A stretch of DNA of 64,000 nucleotides from Panonychus citri (GCF_014898815.1 NW_026515541.1:1426001-1490000); one strand, 5' to 3'; positions 38,501 through 48,185 are shown, counted from the stretch's first letter. Notes: generated from the sequence alone by a model not told the origin. Translations and numbers: made by a program.

Positions 38501-41500
38501 TCTTTAATCGTATATATGAACAATCAACTAATTTTGTTATTGATTTTTTTTTTCATGTTCTTTTTTGTTCTGAACGAGAAGAAAAAAGTTCTGAAATGAT
38601 TGAATTACCTCCTACTTACTTTTTACTTTATCTTCGTGTAATTTTTTGTTTCTTACCTGATGATGATGGAATTGATGTATTGACCATGATGAAGATTGAA
38701 TATAAATACTATTCTGTATCAATATTTACTAAAGAATTGATTATGATGATGTTTGGTGTTGATATCATGAAAATCATCAACCTAAAGTCTTTTATTAAAA
38801 TGGTTCCAACTCTTGATCATCTTTCATCAATGATGTTCAATTAAGATGAAAAACAAAGAGGATGTGGATGATAAAGTAAACCTTTTCTTTTCCATCATCA
38901 TTTTTACCTGAACTCTCAAGACTCTTGACTCTTAATTCAGTTTATTGTTTGTCTCTTTCATCAAAATCTACACACACACACACATACAAACAAATCTCTC
39001 AATGAAAGATTATCATTATTACTATGATGATGATGATGATGGAAAGTAATTGTCTTCTGATCAATATCATCATCATCTTCTTCATTTAGCAATCAAACTA
39101 ATTGAAGACACTAAAAATTAAGATGAAAGTAAATGATTAATAGAAAACAAAGAGCAAATAACAATAGTTTCCATCAAAGTCTAACAATTTATCTCTTTTC
39201 TATTTCTTTTTTTTTCCTCTTCAACGATTTTCCTTTCGTTACAAGAAAAAGCAAAAGAAGATAAAATCTCTCATCATCATGTTCCATTAAATTTACCTTC
39301 TCAACAGTTATAAAGATCATAATTAACTTAAAATCTTAATTAACTTTAGGTGTCATCTTTACATTAGTGTAAATTGATTGATCACTTGAAGATAACGAAG
39401 AAGAAGAAAAAAAAATCGTTAGCAATGAATCTCCAAGCGTACAAGAGATGGCGACACTTGAAGTATTAATTAACGAAAACAATTTAATTGTTACTCTTTG
39501 AAAGTTGATGATTGAAGTTGATTTTTCTTTATATTTTGAACATTTTTTTGCTCTTCTACGATTGGAATTGTTATTGATTACAATTAACTCTTTGCAAGGT
39601 GAACGAGTGGGTGGGGGGTAAGTCGGTTTCTCGGCAATTAGCTCAATAACTAATTTCTTTTTCTTTCTCTTATCTTCCTTTTCATCTTCCTTTTCCTCCT
39701 CTTCTCTCACCTTTTACCTCCTACTTACCTTTTCTTTTTCAACTCTAATTAATTATTCCTTCAATTCAGATTCTGCCAATATAAGTGAACCAATAAAGAT
39801 ACGCCGAGCATTTGGTAAAACTGACCAATGGCCCGCTGAGGGTGATGATAATTTTCAACTCTTATGTCTAATAACCTCTAACCCTGAGCCTAGAGTTAAA
39901 TGGTTTAGGGGAGACAATGGACCTCCCATGGATTGGTTTAGGGTTAAATATAGCCTTGAGTTAAGGTCAGGTCACTATGTGTCCATCTTAACGGTTAATA
40001 ATGTTACCCGAAGTGATACTGGTCATTATAGTTGTTCAGCTCATAATTCATTAAACTTGATCGCCTCCGTCCAAACGATTTGGGTGCCAGTTGAATATTC
40101 ACCAAATATTTTAATTAAACGTAATCAACGTAAAATTGCAGCGGAAATTAGTTCAGATTTTGTTAAATTAACTTGTCAAGCTGATGGTTATCCAATTGTT
40201 AACTTTAATTGGTCAGTTAATGGTATGGAAAATTCATTTAAATATAAAATAATTAACGAGACGATAACAGTTAATGACAGTAACATGATTAACCACAACA
40301 ACAACAGCAACAATATGGTTAATGTCAATTCCAGTAATCAATCAATGATCACCAGTAATATAAACAATGTTAATTATCCAGTTAATCCAGTTATCAGTTC
40401 AAATAGATATCAAAGTAATTTAATCATCTACAATGTAATGGAAAACGATTTTGGATCTTATCGTTGTATTGCCTTCAATTATCTTGGTCAAGATATTTTT
40501 GATTTTGAATTGGTCAGAAAAAGTAAGTTGATTAAGAACAAAAAAATTCATCTATTGCAAACTTAATCAAATCAACAATCAGTTTTATGTCAAGTAATTA
40601 CTTAATTACTGTTCAATTTGATAGCAAATGAAGTGATACTGTTACAATTTAGTCCAATTGGTTCTTGTAATGAATTGAAATTGTGTTGATCACAAATAAT
40701 CAAGCTTAGAATAGGAAATTGTTGAAATGTAAACCAAATCTCTATCTATTGAGTTGACCATTTATAAACTAGTGGTCAGTAAAATAATGATGCTAATGGT
40801 ATGATAATGATAAAGAGAAGCGTGAAAAATGTTGTAACGGTTTAAAAAGGTAAAATGAAAAGGTAAGAGTAGCAAAGTTTTTTCCTTTGGTTATTATTTT
40901 TCTGTTAGTTAAGTTAATGGAGCCACGAATACGATTTACAAGTAAATGTACATACATGCAGCACTGAGAAAGAAGAGAGAGAGAGAGAGAGATAGACCAA
41001 GCGGAGGTCACTCAGTTAGATGGAAAAAAGAAGCTTTGTTTTCTTTTCAATGGTCAGTTCGTTGGAAATTTTTTCCTTCTCTTTTTTCAATCCTCGTGTT
41101 CCTCACTTGCTCTGGTCAAATTATCGTCTCTCTCTCTTTCTCTCTCTCTCATTCCATTGGTCATTCATTGACAAAGCAGAAGCAATAAGATTATAACATT
41201 GAATGGTCAATGGCGTCCATTTACAATTGAGCCTCTTTTTTGGTTTCTTTTGTTTCACAGATCTTATTATTTTCCTTTGGTGTTATTATTGACCTTTACT
41301 TGTGTCTACAATAATCTCGTATGTATGTGTGTGTATCTGCATTGGACCACCCTGAGTCCGTTCTAGTCCACTTCTTGAATGACGATCACGACAGCACGGA
41401 CTTGTGAGACTTCCGCTCTTTCTTTCAGTTCTTTTTTTTTCTTTCTTTTTTTCTCTCCGTCTATTCCTCTTTGTCCCCTGGGCCAGAAAAGTGTAAATGA

Positions 41501-43432
41501 AAAGCTTGAAAACAAAAGTACATCCGCCGTTAGACTCAAAGTGGCCTCAAGCTTAAAATGCTTAATAATAAATTAACAAAGTAACAATTTCAATTACTGT
41601 ACCGAATCAGTGACAATTAATCAATTGTAACAACATTAACAGCAGCAAATCCAGCAAACATGGTAATTCAAATTCAATGGACCAACATAAATTAACCTTT
41701 AAATTAAGTTAATCATATTTTTCTGACTCTCTCCAAACTAAATTAAAATTAATTTTTTTTTGCTTCTTCTCTCCCTTTTGTACCAAATGATTTAAGAGAA
41801 ATGGTTGATTGTTAATCATCAAGATTTATGAGCTTAATTTTTTTACGTTTCTCTTTAAAATCTTGATTTTGTTGAGACTTTTTTTCCTCTTCGTTGTTTT
41901 GTCAACAATTAATCAAACTTTTTGCTCTTAACTCTATGAAAACAACAATCAACGGACACAAATCATAATCAGTTGATTGTTTAATCATCATAATTTATTG
42001 ATAATATTTTTCTATCGTTAGAAAAACAAAAAGTTAATCAATTTTATTGTAAAAAAAACGAGAAAATTTATCTTCTCTTAATTGTTTCCTGGATTCTGTT
42101 TTTTTTGGTTCCTTTGAAGTTTTAATTGTTGGGTTGATTAGCTAATAAATTGAACAATCAAAATGATTTACACAAATTTAGACACGTATTTTAGTTATGT
42201 AGCAGTTTATTGGTTGTTAATTATCAGTTGGTTGATTAGTTTTGATTGTTCATCAGGGTTGGATTGAGAAAAGGTAAAAACTGACCGACTGGACAATATA
42301 ATAAACTGGACATAATAATAATAATAATAATAAGCATTATTCAAGGTCACTGAGGTGATAATAATGGTCCATAAGCCGATTAAGTTAAATGTACATCGTA
42401 TCAAGTTGAATGATTGAGAAATATTTGAATGTCAATTGTTGATTCTCAATTGTTAATGAAGGTTAAACCATTTTAACGGATTAATTTAAACAATTAAAAG
42501 TTAACATTGTGTAAATTTTTACTACAATTGAAATTGTATTAAACTTTTACTTCAATTCAATAAGACACACTGAGAGTGAATAGATTAGCGAAAATTTTCA
42601 ATGGTACAAAGAGAAGACGAAAAAAAAGTTCTAATCGTGGAAACGAACAAAAAAAAACTTTTTTCTAGTTCGATGAATGTCAGTGCCATCTATTGGAATA
42701 GAAGAAAAAATTTCTTCTCTGGTGCAAACTTATCATTCGACTAATATTAAAATCTAATTAAGTAATAACTGAGAAATTATCAATACTTGTATATGTCTTT
42801 GATAGATTATTCGATTGATTGGGAATTAGAGTGATTATGATTGTGATAACTAATCTTGATTATGAGAAAATCGAATTGATTTGTTCTGATTTTGACAAAT
42901 CTAATTTTCTAAGGTTACATAATTGTTTTAATTGTTTCGGTGTCGAATTGTAAATTGTAGGTTAGCTGTAATGGTGATGATAACAAGTGGAATGATGAGT
43001 TAGAGAGGAAAAGAAGGAGAAAAACAAACAAAAAGTTTTTCTTTTCTCTACTTTGGTTTGATTATTGATTGAAATAAACAAACAAACAGAAAATAAACGG
43101 TTTGAATACTGAATAGTTAACACTAATAAAGAGAGAGAGAGAGAGAGAGAGAATTGTGAAAAGTTGTCTTTCGATGAGAGAGCGAAAAGAGCAACGTGGA
43201 GGAAGAGAGAAAATAAGAGAGACTGTAAAATTTGAAGAAATCTTCATGTCCAGAGCTGTGGTCAGTCTTGAAGAAGAAGATGAAGATTTGAAGATGTCAA
43301 AATTGAGAAAATGAAGATGTCAAAAGAGAGAGAGAGAGAAAGAGCATGGGTGTTCAATTACAACTTCGTTTTGAAGGTTTGAGCGTTTTCAATATGAGGT
43401 TGGCCTAAGATCGTTTTGTCAAACAGTTGGTG

Positions 43433-43501
<69 letters not shown>

Positions 43502-46500
43502 ACTTCTCTTTCTGCCTTTTTCTATGTCTTCTTCGTCTTCCTTCAAATCTCAATTCATGCTTTTATGGCCCACCACGAAAAAAGCGTCTTCCTCTCTTTC
43601 TTTCTTTCTTTCTTTTTCTCTTACTTCATCATCTTCCAAACAATCTTGAGGTAATAAATTAACTATATCATTATTAAGGCAATACTCAACTTTTTACTTG
43701 CTCACTCAGCTCACTACCCCCTTGTATGTGTAGCTAAGCTTGAAGATGATGATGGAAAAGAAAGAGAAAAAAAGAAAGAGAAAGATGATTTCTCTTTGGG
43801 AATGGATAATATCTGTATGTATATTTATGGATTAAGATAGAGACCACCCTGTAATAGGGCCTCAAGCTATGTTTGTAGTATAAACGGTTTTCTACTCTCT
43901 CTCTCTCTCTCTCTTTCTCTTTCTTTTTCATCATCATCATCTTAAAGAAGAGAGAGAGAGAAGAAAAAAGTTAAGACATCGTAAACCAGCAAAAGGGACA
44001 TTGGTCACTTTCCAAATGAAACCAAGCCTTCAAGGGTTGAAGGTAAGGTTAAAGGTTGATGATGATGAGAAAGCAAGAAAACAATTTCCGTTTCATATTA
44101 TTGATCATCTTCATCTTCATCTTCATATCCTAATCCGTATCATCTCACGTGACCAATGTTGCTAGAGAAAAGAAAAATAATGATAACAATAACAACAATC
44201 AAGAAAATTGATCTCGATTAAGTTAATCAAGAGATTAATACTAAAGTTAAATTGAAATAATTTTCGTTTTTTTCCCAATCTTTCATAAGATTATCATGAT
44301 TAACTAAAATTACATGTTATTAGTTAAATCGTAACAATTGATTATTTTGTTATCGTTTAAATGTTTAAAATTATTTACTAAATAATAATAATGATAATAG
44401 TTAATTCAAATATCATATCATACAATTTGATTAGTGATTCGTGATTGCATGATAAATGATTAAGATAAATTCAGATTATGATGATGCTAATCAATGATAA
44501 TAAAGGTAAACCCAAGTTATCACAGGTAATCACAGGTAAACATTTATATTAACACGACATATTACCTTTCCTATTATCATGAGATAATCAATTTAACCAC
44601 AATAAGTATAAGGTAATCAGACAATTTAATCAATGATTATTTAATTATAATAATAATAATAACATATCAATACAATTTAAATGATCAAGTAATTGAATTT
44701 GTCTTGAAAACAGAAAATCATTTCAAGATTAAATTGTAACTCGAGATCTAAATGATTTAGTTTTTGTTATCATACTGATTGTTAACAATTAAATTAAAAA
44801 CTTAAATTGTTACTTTAAATTGTTATAAGTAATATATTTATTAATATATGAAATCAAGGCTCGAAATGTAATTTGAAACTATGAAAATATCGTGATGTTG
44901 ATTTTTGATTGATTGATATTGAGAGTTACCTTTATTTGATTGTGATGATTAACTGTTAACTTTAATTGTTTAATAGGTATTCCGGAAGCTCCAGTTAATT
45001 TAACTCTGGTCAATGTTACACATAATAGTTTGACCATCTCATGGGTGCCCAGTTTTGATGGTGGACATGAACAATCATTCAGAATTAGATATAAACTCAT
45101 CAAAAGTGATTATTCATTGGCACCGATTTCACTGACATCATCATTTGGATCGTTTTTGACCTCATCATCGTCCACATTGTCAGGGGAACAGGTCAAGTTG
45201 TCCTCTGATTATTTCTATGCTTATCCACCCACAGGGTCAACAGTTTTCACCATCGACTCATTAAGTCCAGCGAGTGAATATATAGTAACTATATCGAGTC
45301 GAAATAAACTTGGTGAAAGTACAATTTCGAGGGAATTTGTTCGAACTCGAACACTTTCCGATCCAATTGTTATCGATCGTGATAATCCATTGATGTCGAT
45401 TGTTGCTACCGTCGCGGGTGAACGTAAATCGACCAGTGAGATCAAATTAATCGCTGGAATGGGAACAACCCTTTTAATTGTTATCCTTCTAATCGGTGGT
45501 TCGATTGGTTGTCTAACGATTTCATGGGCCACTCTTATTTACTATAAGCGAAACATTCCCTTTATATCGGCCGTTCAGCCCAATGATTCATGTTCATCGT
45601 CCAGTTTAACCGCTTTTACCTCTAATCAGTCCGGTCATCATCATCTTCATCATCGTCACCATCATCATAATGATGAAAATGGTTTAAGTAAAAAGTTAAA
45701 TCAACAATCAACGATTACAACAGCAAATAATTCACATAACCAGGGAATCAAATTTCCCACTGAACTTAGTCATGATTCTGTTGGTGGATCGGTAAATGGT
45801 AATCCAGTTAATTGTGGCGGTGGTGGGACAGTCACTTTGACAGACTGTGGGACCAACATTGATGTGGGCAGTGGTGGTGGAGGTGGAGGTGGGTTCGTAA
45901 CTAATTGTTCAACTAACATTCCGTTTGTCATCTCTTCCAATACTGTGGGAATTTGTAAATGTAATGACAGTTCAACGGCGATTCCATTGATGGTTCTTGA
46001 TGAGAAAATTTCAATTGCCGATCTTAATGAAAAATGTTACTCATTTCAAAGTAAGTGGACTAAATTATTGAACATTAATTAAGTTTTCGAAGAAAAGTTT
46101 TTTTCTTGCAAAAGCGCCATCTATCGATTAGTAAATAAACTTCCGTCGATAATTAATATTTGTAATTAAGTTGAGCAAATATTTTTCTCTGGTTGTAATA
46201 AATCAATCATTAGCTGTTGGATAAGATTTGTATATGTAAAGGGAAAATACTGTAATCTTAATACTACAATTGTAAATTCATCAATAATAGGAGAGAGAAT
46301 AAGATAAAAATTAAATTACAAGTAAACAAGAGCTAACAATTGGTAATATTTGTTAAGTGATTTAATTGGAATAACTATTTAATTTGTGTTGGTCAATAGA
46401 TTATAATCTAAAGGTATTAAATGATTGATAAACGATTGGAGATCGTTTTAGAATGAAAATGACCGCAACGTTGAGAAAGAGAGAGAGAGAGAGATGAAGA

Positions 46501-48185
46501 TGAAGATGAAGAATCTGAAGAAAAAAAGTTTGAAGAGTAAAAGATTCACCAATTTCTTGTTCAGTTTACTTGTAGAAATGCAATAGGAACCAACTCGGTG
46601 GTCATAAGAAGAGAGCGAGAGAGCGAGAGAGAGAGAGAGAGAAAAGGAAGAGAGATGATGATGATGATGATGATGAAGATGATGCTTGTGTAAAAAGTGG
46701 AAAACAAGGATAAAGTGAATTTGAAGCTTCTTTATTTTTCTTCTTCCAAAATGGTAACCCTCTTTTCTGCTATAACTTGGGCCACCCTGATTCCATAATA
46801 TTGAAATATAAAACTTCAGTAAGGAGGAGGAGGAGGAGGAAGGAGGGAGGTAGAGAGAATGAGCTAGTGAGTAAGTGAGTGAGAGAGAGAGAGAGATGAA
46901 GAGGGAGGAGGTTTAACTACAATCACTGCAAGAGAGCAGTTAACAAAAAAACATAACGAATTGTTTGAAGATGAAAAAAGGAAGATGATTTCGTTGTTGA
47001 TGATGATGTTGGGATTGGTTTAATTGAGAGTTAATTGTTACTCAATCGTCGGTTTATGTTTTCATATGCGTTTGCAATTCTGAACTAATTTCATTTCACT
47101 AATTTGATTATTCTCTTTCTTTCTTATATCCATTATCATCATTTATCCAAATTGTCTCAAAAATGATCTTAATTAATGGCAATACAATTAACATCATCTT
47201 AATCTGAAAGATAATAAGGAATATGAATCAAAGTTAATGGCTTCAATTGTTGAAGGTGGACAACAACCCGATATATTGATGAACCAAATTAAGGTGAAAA
47301 TATTAACCATTACAATTAATTTGCAAGCCATCCAATCAACTAATTGATTATAACCTGAGATTAACAAAAAAGGCAAATGATATTAGAAGTGAAAAGAAAA
47401 CATTAAAAGACAAACAAAAGGCCAAATAGCCTGAGGGCAGTCTGAAGATGAGTCCAAATATCATGTAACTTAAATTGTTGTTTATCTTTTTTTTTTCTTC
47501 TCAAAATTCATACATATATTAATGGATAAATAATATTATCATGATTGTTCATATGTAATCATTATAATCATGTTAAAATAACCGCACGCGACTCTCATTA
47601 GTCTATTAATTACTTAATCACGTGATGGACCTTTTTTTTATACTTAATTAACTATTAAGAAATCAAGGTAATAATCATAATCATAAGAAAAACTTAAATG
47701 TTAATCAATTGACCACCGGAGTTGAATTTACGTTGAAAACCTGAATTGAAAGTTAAATTGAAACATTAATTTAATTCCCTATAAGTTTTCAATTGAACGT
47801 TTTCAACTAAATTGTTGAGCAAAGTTAATCAGTTAATCAGGGTAATCAAGTGTCCGATTAATTTATCGTATCAATTGTTGATCAATGATGGTTGTTTCAT
47901 TTGACTTTTCAATGAGTTAATTTTAAATTTGTAGACTCAATTGAACATTGGAATCATTTTCTTGCCTGGAATCATGATTGGAAGTTAATTGTTTCAATTA
48001 ATTGTTTACAGGAGCTTGTTAATCATGCTGTTTGCTGTGAGAGTGATTATAAATTGGCTGAAGATTGTGATGGTAATATTCATACAGTTGCGACATTGAG
48101 ACGTATCCCAAGGGTCAATATTATCGATGGTGAATACTCACTGACCACCGTGCCGGAAGAGGAAATGGAAATGGAGATTGTTTAA
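10271..48185 (+). CDS. Nephrin / Hibris / Sticks-and-stones-like Ig-FN3 adhesion receptor, 3' part (5 exons)
   Basis: Exons seen: 10271-10407, 11297-11450, 39770-40522, 44977-46050, 47935-48185. Phases agree at every junction and give 788 residues to the TAA at 48183-48185; the 5' part lies outside the window. Order: one Ig domain split over the first two exons (Cys in KCVSLGGNPPPNLKWYR, partner Cys in YICQVNH), a second Ig (LLCLITSNPEPRVKWFR ... YSCSAHN), a third Ig with an Asn/Ser-rich insertion (LTCQADGYP ... YRCIAFN), one FN3 domain (SWVPSFDGGHEQSFRIRY), one membrane helix (about 45447-45542) and a cytoplasmic tail. An Ig series followed by a single FN3 with a PxFDGG...QxFRIRY core is typical of nephrin and its insect relatives, which work in trans cell adhesion with Kirre/Roughest (Neph1) in myoblast fusion and nephrocyte slits. 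Sidestep-type receptors are the main alternative. The tail is rich in His and Gly runs and keeps a few tyrosines (CYSFQ, SDYKLAED, GEYSL). Confidence 0.8.
10408..11296 (+). other. Nephrin-like intron (889 bp)
   Basis: AT-rich sequence between two clear splice sites. No further feature was seen. Confidence 0.75.
11297..11450 (+). CDS. Nephrin-like exon: second half of the Ig domain
   Basis: Acceptor TTTTAG and donor ATCT|GTAAGT. It begins ISTISSISGSGVSNELGIRP and carries the second Ig cysteine (YICQVNHPAL), leaving in phase 1. The domain ends in an FTLNV strand typical of Ig G strands. Confidence 0.8.
12256..12800. repeat. GC-richer composite repeat island, unidentified
   Basis: This stretch differs from its AT-rich surroundings, with CG-containing words at both edges (GTCTGAGCGCGTGTATGAC near 12286; TCTTCGCTTCGCTCAGAC near 12790). 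The edges share an inverted GTCTGAGCG word. Between them lie a 14-bp minisatellite and about 240 bp of unique sequence with a small palindrome (CGCTATCTAGCG). It looks like an inserted non-autonomous element, but no class could be assigned and no target duplication was found. Confidence 0.45.
12318..12545. repeat. Purine-rich 14-bp minisatellite
   Basis: The commonest unit is GACTGAAAGAAAGA, with variants GACTGAGAGAAAGA and longer units carrying an extra GAGA or AAGAAGA block. It is purine-rich on the plus strand. The open frames on the minus strand (Ser/Leu/Phe repeats) are a by-product of the repeat. Confidence 0.9.
13376..13927. mobile_element. Foldback MITE with about 190-bp terminal inverted repeats, TA-flanked
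   Basis: The left arm 13376-13565 begins CAGGGCGTTTTTTTATCC and the right arm 13737-13927 ends with its reverse complement. The arms are nearly identical over their whole length. The element sits between TA (or TATA) on both sides, consistent with Tc1/mariner-type insertion. The 171-bp centre has no coding frame. Both arms hold AGGTCA hexamers: a direct pair spaced by 3 at 13498-13512, mirrored at 13790-13804, and a second pair spaced by 5 at 13534-13550, mirrored imperfectly at 13752-13768. The high arm identity suggests a recent insertion or conversion. Confidence 0.9.
16424..16510 (+). pseudogene. Short fragment of the same F-box-like sequence as 16922-17161, opposite orientation
   Basis: The plus strand reads ISRSFRSFYKDAVSRSL before a stop. 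This parallels TISRSLRSYFLDTIS on the minus strand at about 17020-17055. The shared 23 bp (AATATCAAGGTCA..CCGGTCAT) differ at one base. A stop lies a few codons upstream of this fragment, so it is not intact. Confidence 0.4.
16922..17161 (-). pseudogene. Possible F-box-like protein fragment, probably decayed
   Basis: A 79-codon minus-strand frame starts MERIPYLFEDLQAIMEAI and continues HLKDLISPKDICHITISRSL. The LxxLISPKDICHI..SRxLR pattern resembles an F-box motif (Leu-rich start, a 'SPxDIC' turn, then an Arg-rich segment), but this is my pattern recognition only. After the stop, another minus-strand frame carries coding-looking sequence (FDHLLNYYATTIELSGPVLN, then KDQAAMLIGFFWRD) down to about 16810, as expected of a frameshifted gene remnant. 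A short intact gene cannot be excluded. Confidence 0.35.
23552..23582. repeat. (ATG)n trinucleotide repeat
   Basis: About ten uninterrupted units. Similar runs occur at 22801-22821 and 33866-33890. Confidence 0.95.
28479..28484 (-). terminator. Poly(A) signal AATAAA for the antisense secreted-protein gene
   Basis: TTTATT on the plus strand, i.e. AATAAA on the minus strand, 67-72 bases past the stop of the 28551-28961 frame. This is a normal distance for a short 3' UTR. Confidence 0.55.
28551..28961 (-). CDS. Small secreted Ser/Ala-rich protein, silk (spidroin/fibroin)-like; intronless gene nested antisense in the nephrin-like intron
   Basis: A single open frame of 136 residues. Residues 1-26 form a clear signal peptide (MNNIKFSS, then a long Ile/Phe/Leu core, cleavage predicted after VDA). 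About 50-97 form two amphipathic helices rich in Ala, Ser, Asn and Gln (ASILASAIVNGLVNIGYLN and QFVQSFSSAFSQSVSSAAAS), followed by a Ser/Asn linker and an acidic, Tyr-ending tail (HDDTDYIY). Alternating Ala/Ser helices with an 'NxxNAxQ' turn recall the helical repeats of spider tubuliform and aciniform spidroins, but only one such unit is present, so the silk assignment is inference. The start is the only Met. A poly(A) signal follows, and a TATA-like box lies about 110 bp upstream. No intron is needed. It could equally be an unrelated small secreted protein or a retrocopy. Confidence 0.6.
   Translation of the reverse strand: MNNIKFSSFIVIIIFITILSISLVDASLTSSSSRTFTFDLNSLQQAQPVSDVASILASAIVNGLVNIGYLNTFNANQFVQSFSSAFSQSVSSAAASFNSSPSSSNSTAEQISLNYTNSDALVHFQILIHDDTDYIY
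29071..29080 (-). promoter_or_regulatory. TATA-like box for the antisense secreted-protein gene
   Basis: The minus strand reads CATATAAAAT, 110-119 bases upstream of the ATG at 28961. A transcript starting about 30 bases downstream would have a leader of roughly 80 bases. Such AT-rich words are common in this window, so support is weak. Confidence 0.3.
31206..31973. repeat. Long hairpin: 356-bp inverted repeat with 55-bp loop, built from gene-like sequence (candidate hpRNA)
   Basis: The left arm 31206-31562 and the right arm 31618-31973 are reverse complements with about 8 mismatches (roughly 98% identity). The loop is 31563-31617. The right arm on the plus strand reads as protein for about 36 codons (TIKTTAKDLFSVRTRDKLK), reaches one TAG, then continues in the same frame for about 55 codons (IPLPKGVTIDHVSPWILGN, GLQNLIDILKESQERINNR). 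The same TAG is in both arms, so it predates the duplication or was spread by conversion. I could not identify the parent protein. Transcription across the locus would give a long, almost perfect double-stranded RNA, as in insect hpRNA loci. A foldback transposon is the alternative, though no clear target duplication was found. Confidence 0.85.
32204..32501. mobile_element. hAT-like non-autonomous element with 8-9 bp target duplication
   Basis: AGATGATCA occurs on both sides (32195-32203 and 32502-32510), fitting the 8-bp duplication of hAT elements. Termini are imperfect inverted repeats (left TGTTGTGTGATAGTT, right complement TGTTGCGATGATACTT). The inside is rich in AGTATCGATACT-type words, a common feature of arthropod hAT derivatives. 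There is no open frame. It is about 298 bp long. Confidence 0.6.
33866..33890. repeat. (GAT)n trinucleotide repeat
   Basis: About eight uninterrupted units. Confidence 0.95.
38970..38984. repeat. Short (CA)n repeat
   Basis: About seven CA units within a larger A/C-rich tract. It is one of the few CA runs in a window dominated by CT/GA. Confidence 0.9.
39770..40522 (+). CDS. Nephrin-like exon: two Ig domains
   Basis: The acceptor is TTCAG, with a T carried from the previous exon to complete the first codon. It leaves in phase 1 at AAAA|GTAAGT. The first Ig runs from LLCLITSNPEPRVKWFRGDN to SDTGHYSCSAHNS, with the canonical DxGxYxC motif. The second runs from LTCQADGYPIVNFNWSV to NDFGSYRCIAFNYLGQD. 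About 40 residues of Asn/Ser/Met-rich sequence (40274-40380) are inserted in the second, between the W strand and the SNLIIYNV strand. The open frame running past the donor to 40566 is read-through into intron. Confidence 0.82.
40523..44976 (+). other. Nephrin-like intron (4.5 kb), rich in microsatellites
   Basis: It holds GA runs near 40975-40990 and 43130-43152, a (TC)30 run at 43438-43497, a CT run near 43896-43917 and two GACCACCCT words (41345-41353, 43842-43850). No exon was recognised. Leu/Ser-repeat frames here come from the CT runs. Confidence 0.7.
43438..43497. repeat. (TC)30 microsatellite
   Basis: Sixty bases of uninterrupted TC, the longest dinucleotide run in the window. Confidence 0.97.
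44977..46050 (+). CDS. Nephrin-like exon: FN3 domain, membrane helix, most of the cytoplasmic tail
   Basis: Acceptor TAATAG; the A of the previous exon plus GT makes Ser, giving RKSIPEAPVNLTLVNVT across the junction. The FN3 core is LTISWVPSFDGGHEQSFRI with the later LSPASEYIVTISSRNKLGES, closely matching the nephrin FN3 pattern. The membrane helix is KLIAGMGTTLLIVILLIGG onward (45447-45542), followed by YYKRN. The tail has a His-rich run (about 45636-45672) and a Gly-rich run (about 45868-45892). The exon ends in phase 1 at CAAA|GTAAGT. Confidence 0.82.
46051..47934 (+). other. Nephrin-like intron (1.9 kb)
   Basis: GA and GAT runs near 46468-46510, 46610-46673 and 46822-46900. No exon was recognised. 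The acceptor used is most likely TTTGTAG ending at 47934, because only this one keeps the frame. Confidence 0.6.
47935..48185 (+). CDS. Nephrin-like last coding exon: C-terminal tail
   Basis: With the acceptor at 47934 the A from the previous exon plus AC gives Asn and the frame stays open for 83 codons to TAA at 48183-48185. The tail includes WNHFLAWNHDWKLIVSINC, CESDYKLAEDCDG, DGEYSLTTVPEEEMEMEIV. A second acceptor, TTTACAG ending at 48011, looks stronger but from the same donor would read only Arg-Ala-Cys before a stop. Using it would give an isoform with a shortened tail, or an unseen small exon could supply another phase. Confidence 0.6.

Larger units (their letters stand above)
11451..39769 (+). 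other. Giant nephrin-like intron (28.3 kb) with nested elements
   Basis: It runs from the donor at 11451 to the acceptor TTCAG ending at 39769, with phase 1 on both sides. It holds the minisatellite island (12256-12800), foldback MITE (13376-13927), F-box-like remnants (16424-17161), an antisense secreted-protein gene (28551-28961), a long hairpin (31206-31973) and an hAT-like MITE (32204-32501), plus several (GAT)n and (GA)n runs. No further Ig exon was recognised in it. Long stretches (14-16.4, 17.2-28.4 and 32.5-39.7 kb) show nothing beyond simple repeats and AT-rich sequence. Confidence 0.7.
41345..46788 (+). promoter_or_regulatory. Three Gli/Ci-like words upstream of patched
   Basis: GACCACCCT at 41345-41353 and 43842-43850, and GGCCACCCT at 46780-46788. 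Each is one or two bases from the Gli/Ci consensus GACCACCCA, all in the same orientation. They lie 3.4 to 8.9 kb upstream of the patched start, inside nephrin introns. patched is a direct Ci/Gli target in flies and vertebrates, so a role is conceivable, but the match is imperfect. Confidence 0.25.

Noticed and set aside
38440..38844. 134-codon plus-strand open frame
   Set aside because: Hydrophobic, Met/Ile-rich translation of TCATGATG-type noncoding sequence; no recognisable motif.
39336..39710. 124-codon minus-strand open frame rich in Lys and Glu
   Set aside because: It is the antisense of the pyrimidine-rich tract before the nephrin-like exon at 39770.
43416..43654. Leu-Ser repeat frames
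   Set aside because: Translations of the (TC)30 microsatellite in two frames.
45221..45532. 103-codon minus-strand frame inside the FN3/TM exon
   Set aside because: Shadow of the real plus-strand coding frame.
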